From Elusimicrobiota bacterium (GTDB taxonomy: Bacteria > Elusimicrobiota > Elusimicrobia > UBA1565 > UBA9628): 17,223 bases of DNA. The position numbers and the translations under genes are program-made. Numbering within the stretch: the stretch's first letter is position 1; each line of letters starts with the position of its first letter. Positions 14,462 to 17,223 of the stretch are shown here, one piece after another. The stretch covers positions 1 to 17,223 of the forward strand of contig JAGWRY010000239.1 of NCBI GenBank assembly GCA_028869495.1. The letters are read 5' to 3'. The notes under the pieces are model-generated. The model had not been told where the DNA came from, ran no database searches, and worked only from the letters and a program-made list of their open reading frames with translations.

Positions 14462-14488
14462 GGGGGCCCCGCGTGCGGCGGGGCCCCC
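14462..14488 (+). terminator. Rho-independent-like terminator after the exported-protein trio
   Basis: An 11-bp perfect stem (GGGGGCCCCGC, loop GTGCG, GCGGGGCCCCC) is followed by ATTTCG, a short T tract. It lies 24 bases after the stop of the charged-helix gene. It also lies directly upstream of the allantoicase -10 element and covers the place where a -35 box would be. Confidence 0.75.
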
Positions 14489-14496
14489 ATTTCGCC

Positions 14497-14502
14497 TACA
14501 AT
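14497..14502 (+). promoter_or_regulatory. Probable -10 element of allantoicase (leaderless)
   Basis: TACAAT is followed by ACGGGC and the ATG at 14509. There is no Shine-Dalgarno and no -35 box. The spacing places the transcript start at the start codon. Confidence 0.55.
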
Positions 14503-14508
14503 ACGGGC

Positions 14509-15468
14509 ATGGATTTCACCCAGCTGATCGACCTGGCCGCCGCGCGCACCGGCGGACGGGTGCTGTCGGCCAGCGACGAGTTCTTCGCGCCGAAGTCGAA
14601 CCTGCTGAAGGCCGCCAAGGCGGTCTGGAAAGAAGGCCTGTACACGTCGCGCGGGAAGTGGATGGACGGCTGGGAGACGCGGCGGCGGCGCACGCCCGGC
14701 CACGACTGGGCCGTGATCAAGCTCGGCCTGCGCGGGCGCATCCTCGGCGTCAACGTGGACACGTCCTATTTCACCGGCAACTTCCCGTCGCACGCGAGCC
14801 TGGAGGCGCGCGACGGCGACGGGGCCTGGGTCGAGCTCCTGCCCCGGACCGAGCTGAAGGGCGGCGGGGACAACCGTTTCGAGATCAAGGGCGCGCGCCC
14901 GTTCACGCACGTGCGCCTCAACATCTTCCCGGACGGCGGGGTCGCGCGCCTGCGCGTCTTCGGCGACGTGGTCGCGGACTGGGAAAAGAGATCCAAGAAG
15001 GCGCTCGTCGATCTCGCCGCGGTCGAGAACGGCGGCCTGCCGCTCTCGTGCAGCGACATGTACTTCTCGCACCCGCAGAACCTGATCATGCCCGGGCGCG
15101 GCAAGGACATGGGCGACGGCTGGGAGACCAAGCGCCGCCGCGGGCCCGGCCACGATTGGGTGATCCTGCGCCTCGGCGCGGCCGGGACGCTCTCTCGCGT
15201 CGAGGTGGACACCGCGCACTTCAAGGGCAACTACCCGGACTCCTGCCTGCTCGAGGGCGTGCACCGCGCCGGCGGCGCGACGGCCGAGGAATTGGCCGGC
15301 GAGTTCGCGGCCTGGGCGACGATCCTGCCGCAGACGAAGCTGAAGGCCGACTTCCGCCACGTCTTCACGAAGGAAGTGGCCGAGCACGGCCCGTTCACGC
15401 ACGTCCGCCTCTCGATCTTCCCGGACGGCGGGGTCTCGCGCCTGCGTCTGTGGGGGAGGCGCGCGTGA
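14509..15468 (+). CDS. alc: Allantoicase (allantoate amidinohydrolase)
   Basis: The 319-residue protein hydrolyses allantoate to ureidoglycolate and urea. It shows the family's internal duplication: DGWETRRRRTPGHDWAVIK near residues 55-73 and DGWETKRRRGPGHDWVILR near 204-222. Each is followed by VDTxxFxGNxP and, at the domain end, FTHVRLxIFPDGGVxRLR. Length is a little under the usual 330-360. The ATG at 14509 is preceded by a TACAAT six bases away and a terminator, so it starts its own transcript, probably leaderless. Its stop overlaps the rhodanese GTG. It completes allantoin breakdown begun by allantoinase upstream; no ureidoglycolate lyase is visible in the window. Confidence 0.95.
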   Translation: MDFTQLIDLAAARTGGRVLSASDEFFAPKSNLLKAAKAVWKEGLYTSRGKWMDGWETRRRRTPGHDWAVIKLGLRGRILGVNVDTSYFTGNFPSHASLEARDGDGAWVELLPRTELKGGGDNRFEIKGARPFTHVRLNIFPDGGVARLRVFGDVVADWEKRSKKALVDLAAVENGGLPLSCSDMYFSHPQNLIMPGRGKDMGDGWETKRRRGPGHDWVILRLGAAGTLSRVEVDTAHFKGNYPDSCLLEGVHRAGGATAEELAGEFAAWATILPQTKLKADFRHVFTKEVAEHGPFTHVRLSIFPDGGVSRLRLWGRRA

Positions 15469-15818
15469 GCCGCGACGAGCTGGTCCGCTGGGCCTTCGCC
15501 GCCGCCGCCGGCGGCTTCTTCGTCTGGCGCTGGCTCCACTTCCGCGCCGCGCGCGCCCGCGCCGCGGCGCTGATCGCCGCCGGCGCGCCGGTCGTCGACG
15601 TGCGCTCCCCCGAGGAGTTCGCCGCCGGCTGCCGTCCCGGGAGCCTGAACATCCCGCTCGGGCGCCTGGCCGCCGAGTGCGGGCGCCTCGACAAGGACAA
15701 GCCGGTCGTCGTCTGCTGCGCGTCCGGCTCGCGCAGCGCGGCCGCGGCCGGAATCCTGAAGGCGAAGGGCTTCCGCCTCGTCGTCAACGCAGGGCCATGG
15801 ACGAACACCCTGCCCTAA
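15465..15818 (+). CDS. Membrane-anchored rhodanese-like sulfurtransferase
   Basis: This 117-residue protein has an N-terminal transmembrane helix (residues about 8-26) followed by Arg-rich sequence (HFRAARARA), which by the positive-inside rule puts the catalytic domain in the cytoplasm. The single rhodanese domain spans about 33-117, with VVDVRSPEEF at 43-52, NIPLG, and the active loop CASGSR with probable nucleophile C85. Rhodaneses carry sulfur as a cysteine persulfide; the natural acceptor here is unknown. The GTG start at 15465 overlaps the allantoicase stop as GTGA, so both are made together. A role in sulfurating molybdenum cofactor is an attractive but unproven idea given the neighbourhood. 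Confidence 0.88.
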   Translation: MSRDELVRWAFAAAAGGFFVWRWLHFRAARARAAALIAAGAPVVDVRSPEEFAAGCRPGSLNIPLGRLAAECGRLDKDKPVVVCCASGSRSAAAAGILKAKGFRLVVNAGPWTNTLP

Positions 15819-15924
15819 AGGCGCGCGGCCCGCAGAGCTCCCAAGAAGGTCGTCGTCCTTGCCGGCGCCCATCCCGCGCGCGGCGTAGCTCTGCAGGCTG
15901 ACGCGGGCGCGCGGACCTCCCAGC
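15819..15924. other. Gap between convergent rhodanese and flavin-reductase-like genes
   Basis: The gap holds an 8-base inverted repeat, GCAGAGCT at 15832-15839 and AGCTCTGC at 15887-15894, separated by 47 bases. It is a weak candidate for a bidirectional terminator. One minus-strand frame has a protein-like stretch but no adequate start, so no gene is called. Confidence 0.3.
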
Positions 15925-16461
15925 TCATCTCATCTTGGACGGCAGGCGGATCTCCCGCCCCGCGACCATGAAGACGCCGCGGCCGCGGTGGTGGAGCGTG
16001 CGGGGATGCGCCGCGCGCGCGTCGGCCCAGGCCGCGACGACCTCGACGACGAAGAGGCCGTAGCGCCGCGCGAGGCGCGCGTCGACGACGCGGGCCTCGA
16101 GGCTTGCGCAGCACTCGGCGATCAGCGGCGCGCGCACGACGGACGCGGGGGCCGGCGTCAGCCCGAAGCGTGCGAACTTGTCGACGTCGCGCCCCGAGCA
16201 ATTGCCGGCGCCGACGACCGCGCGCGCGAGCTCGGCGGTCGGCACGTTGATCGCGCACTCGCGCGTCGCGCGCAGAAGACCGTACGACCAGTCGCGGTCG
16301 CCGAGGACCAGCGCGACCAGCGGCGGCTCGAAGTCCAGCATCGTCTGCCAGGACAGCGCCATCACATTCGCCTTCCCGCCGCGGGCGGTCGTCAGCAGGA
16401 CGACCGGGCCCGGCTCGAGCAGGCGGTAGACCTCGCCCAGCGGCCACGGACGCTTCCTCAC
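15925..16461 (-). CDS. Flavin reductase-like, FMN-binding split-barrel protein
   Basis: The 178-residue cytosolic protein resembles the flavin reductase-like domain family. Features are LLTTARGGKANVMALSWQTMLDFEPPLVALVL at residues about 22-53, with the Trp/Thr segment that contacts flavin, then ECAINVPT, the GNCSGRDVDKFARFGLT block near 86-102, and ECCASLEARVV. Members reduce flavin with NAD(P)H or bind FMN for other oxidoreductases; the role here is unknown. The start is GTG at 16461; the frame upstream has no ATG, and an ATT is the only alternative. It is divergent from the OHCU decarboxylase gene with a 47-base gap. It could be linked to urate oxidation, but nothing in the sequence proves it. 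Confidence 0.85.
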   Translation of the reverse strand: MRKRPWPLGEVYRLLEPGPVVLLTTARGGKANVMALSWQTMLDFEPPLVALVLGDRDWSYGLLRATRECAINVPTAELARAVVGAGNCSGRDVDKFARFGLTPAPASVVRAPLIAECCASLEARVVDARLARRYGLFVVEVVAAWADARAAHPRTLHHRGRGVFMVAGREIRLPSKMR

Positions 16462-16496
16462 GCCCGGAATGCCCGCAATGAGACGGCCATTTTCCG

Positions 16497-16502
16497 TAGA
16501 AT
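16497..16502 (+). promoter_or_regulatory. Probable -10 element of uraD (leaderless)
   Basis: TAGAAT is followed by AGGCCC and the GTG at 16509, with no -35 box. Read on the other strand the same patch gives TATTCT, which could serve the divergent flavin-reductase-like gene with a leader of about 30 bases. Confidence 0.5.
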
Positions 16503-16508
16503 AGGCCC

Positions 16509-17012
16509 GTGACCCTGGCCGAGCTCAACGCCCTGCCCGACGCGAAGGCCCGCGAGGCGCTGGCGCTCTGCTGCGGCTCGTCGCGCTGGGCCGCGGCGGT
16601 CGCGGCGCTCCGCCCGTTCGCCGACCGCGCCTCCCTCTTCTCCGCCGCCGACGCCGCCTGGGCGAAGGCGACGGAGGCCGACCGTCTGGAGGCGTTCTCC
16701 CGTCATCCGCGCATCGGCGATAGCTCCGCCCTGCGCGCCAAGTTCGCGGCCACGCGCGACTGGTCGCGGGGCGAGCAGTCCGGCGCCGCGGCGGCCTCGG
16801 AGGAGACGCTGGCCGCGCTCGAGAAGGGCAACGCCGACTACGAGGCCCGCTTCGGCTTCATCTTCATCGTCTGCGCGTCCGGCAAGTCCGCGGACGAGAT
16901 GCTGGCCCTCTTGAAGGCGCGCCTGCCCCACGACCGCGCGACGGAGCTGGACGCCGCCGCGGCCGAGCAGGGCAAGATCACCAAAATCCGACTGGAGAAG
17001 CTCCTGACATGA
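16509..17012 (+). CDS. uraD: 2-oxo-4-hydroxy-4-carboxy-5-ureidoimidazoline (OHCU) decarboxylase
   Basis: This 167-residue cytosolic enzyme catalyses the last step from urate to S-allantoin, stereospecific decarboxylation of OHCU. Family motifs are all present: HPRIG at 66-70 with the catalytic histidine H66, EQSG at 89-92, NADYEARFGFIFIVCASGKS in the middle of the C-terminal half, and a final EQGKITKIRLEKLL. Length is typical. The start is GTG at 16509, preceded by TAGAAT six bases upstream and no Shine-Dalgarno. The stop overlaps the start of the hydroxyisourate hydrolase gene (ATGA), so the two consecutive enzymes are made from one message. Confidence 0.96.
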   Translation: MTLAELNALPDAKAREALALCCGSSRWAAAVAALRPFADRASLFSAADAAWAKATEADRLEAFSRHPRIGDSSALRAKFAATRDWSRGEQSGAAAASEETLAALEKGNADYEARFGFIFIVCASGKSADEMLALLKARLPHDRATELDAAAAEQGKITKIRLEKLLT

Positions 17013-17223
17013 GCCCGATCACGACCCACGTCCTCGACACCGCCCTCGGCCGCCCCGCGGCCGGGGTGCCGCTGATCCTCGCGCGCTCCTCGGGCTCCGG
17101 CTGGACGACCGTCGGTCGCGGCGTCACCGACGCCGACGGCCGGTGCCGCGACCTGCTGAAGAGGGGGCCGCTGAAGAAGGGCGTCTACCGCCTGACCTTC
17201 GGCGTCGCCGCCTACTTCAAGCG
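17009..17223 (+). CDS. uraH: 5-hydroxyisourate hydrolase, C-terminus cut by window edge
   Basis: The first 71 residues are present. The transthyretin-like signature ITTHVLDTALGRPA starts at residue 4, with the active-site histidine H7. GVTDADGRCRDLL near residue 39-51 supplies the conserved arginine region, and GVYRLTFGVAAYF follows. The enzyme opens 5-hydroxyisourate to OHCU, the substrate of UraD. The expected C-terminal YRGS signature lies outside the window. There is no signal peptide, so a cytosolic location is expected. ATG at 17009 overlaps the uraD stop; GGAG at 16994-16997 may assist initiation. Confidence 0.95.
   Translation, partial: MSPITTHVLDTALGRPAAGVPLILARSSGSGWTTVGRGVTDADGRCRDLLKRGPLKKGVYRLTFGVAAYFK

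Noticed and set aside
15815..15920. Minus-strand stretch of about 34 codons reading LGGPRARVSLQSYAARGMG and on to GKDDDLLG, reminiscent of a dehydrogenase C-terminus
   Set aside because: An in-frame stop lies just upstream, there is no body of a gene, and the resemblance is impressionistic. It may be a gene remnant but cannot be supported.
1..17223. tRNA, rRNA, riboswitch or insertion sequence
   Set aside because: I looked in each gap; none shows cloverleaf, conserved RNA core or transposase-like sequence, and all gaps are shorter than 150 bases.

Overview
The window is a very GC-rich, densely packed stretch of a bacterial chromosome. About 19 protein genes are supported, and the only real gaps are 25-140 bases long. 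No rRNA, tRNA, CRISPR array or insertion sequence is visible. Signal peptides, a lipoprotein and a probable outer-membrane barrel indicate a Gram-negative (diderm) cell. The TlpA-DUF3738 fusion, the GWGEI-type exported protein and the 'accacgaagacacaaag' repeat suit an environmental lineage such as Elusimicrobiota or Acidobacteriota. That placement is an impression, not a demonstrated assignment.

Layout. 1-1822 (minus): molybdenum-cofactor genes, moaA followed by a MoaC-MogA fusion that runs off the left edge. 1863-3164 (minus): an unrecognised exported protein with a Pro/Ala linker and a glycine-zipper tail. 3307-5069 (plus): an NlpC/P60 lipoprotein and a Cys/Met-metabolism PLP enzyme. 5091-5210: a long inverted repeat. 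5169-8444 (minus): an operon of 8-oxoguanine deaminase, a small zincin metallopeptidase and a GT-C type membrane glycosyltransferase. 8481-12310 (plus): a TlpA-like thioredoxin fused to DUF3738, then XdhC, a MocA-like nucleotidyltransferase and allantoinase. 12417-14438 (plus): three unrecognised exported proteins (a GWGEI-repeat protein, a putative beta-barrel, and a signal peptide followed by a very charged helix), closed by a strong hairpin. 14509-15818 (plus): allantoicase and a membrane-anchored rhodanese. 15925-16461 (minus): a flavin-reductase-like protein. 16509-17223 (plus): OHCU decarboxylase and 5-hydroxyisourate hydrolase, the latter cut by the right edge.

How it fits together. 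The theme is oxidative purine and ureide breakdown. 8-oxoguanine deaminase can make urate directly. XdhC, the MocA-like protein and the Moa/Mog genes point to a molybdenum hydroxylase such as xanthine dehydrogenase as a second source of urate. 5-Hydroxyisourate hydrolase and OHCU decarboxylase convert the urate oxidation product to allantoin; allantoinase and allantoicase then open it to allantoate and to ureidoglycolate plus urea. The xanthine dehydrogenase subunits and a urate oxidase are not in the window. Many genes overlap by ATGA or GTGA, so operons are tight. Several operon-leading genes have a TANNNT hexamer 5-7 bases before the start codon and no Shine-Dalgarno sequence, which suggests leaderless transcripts.
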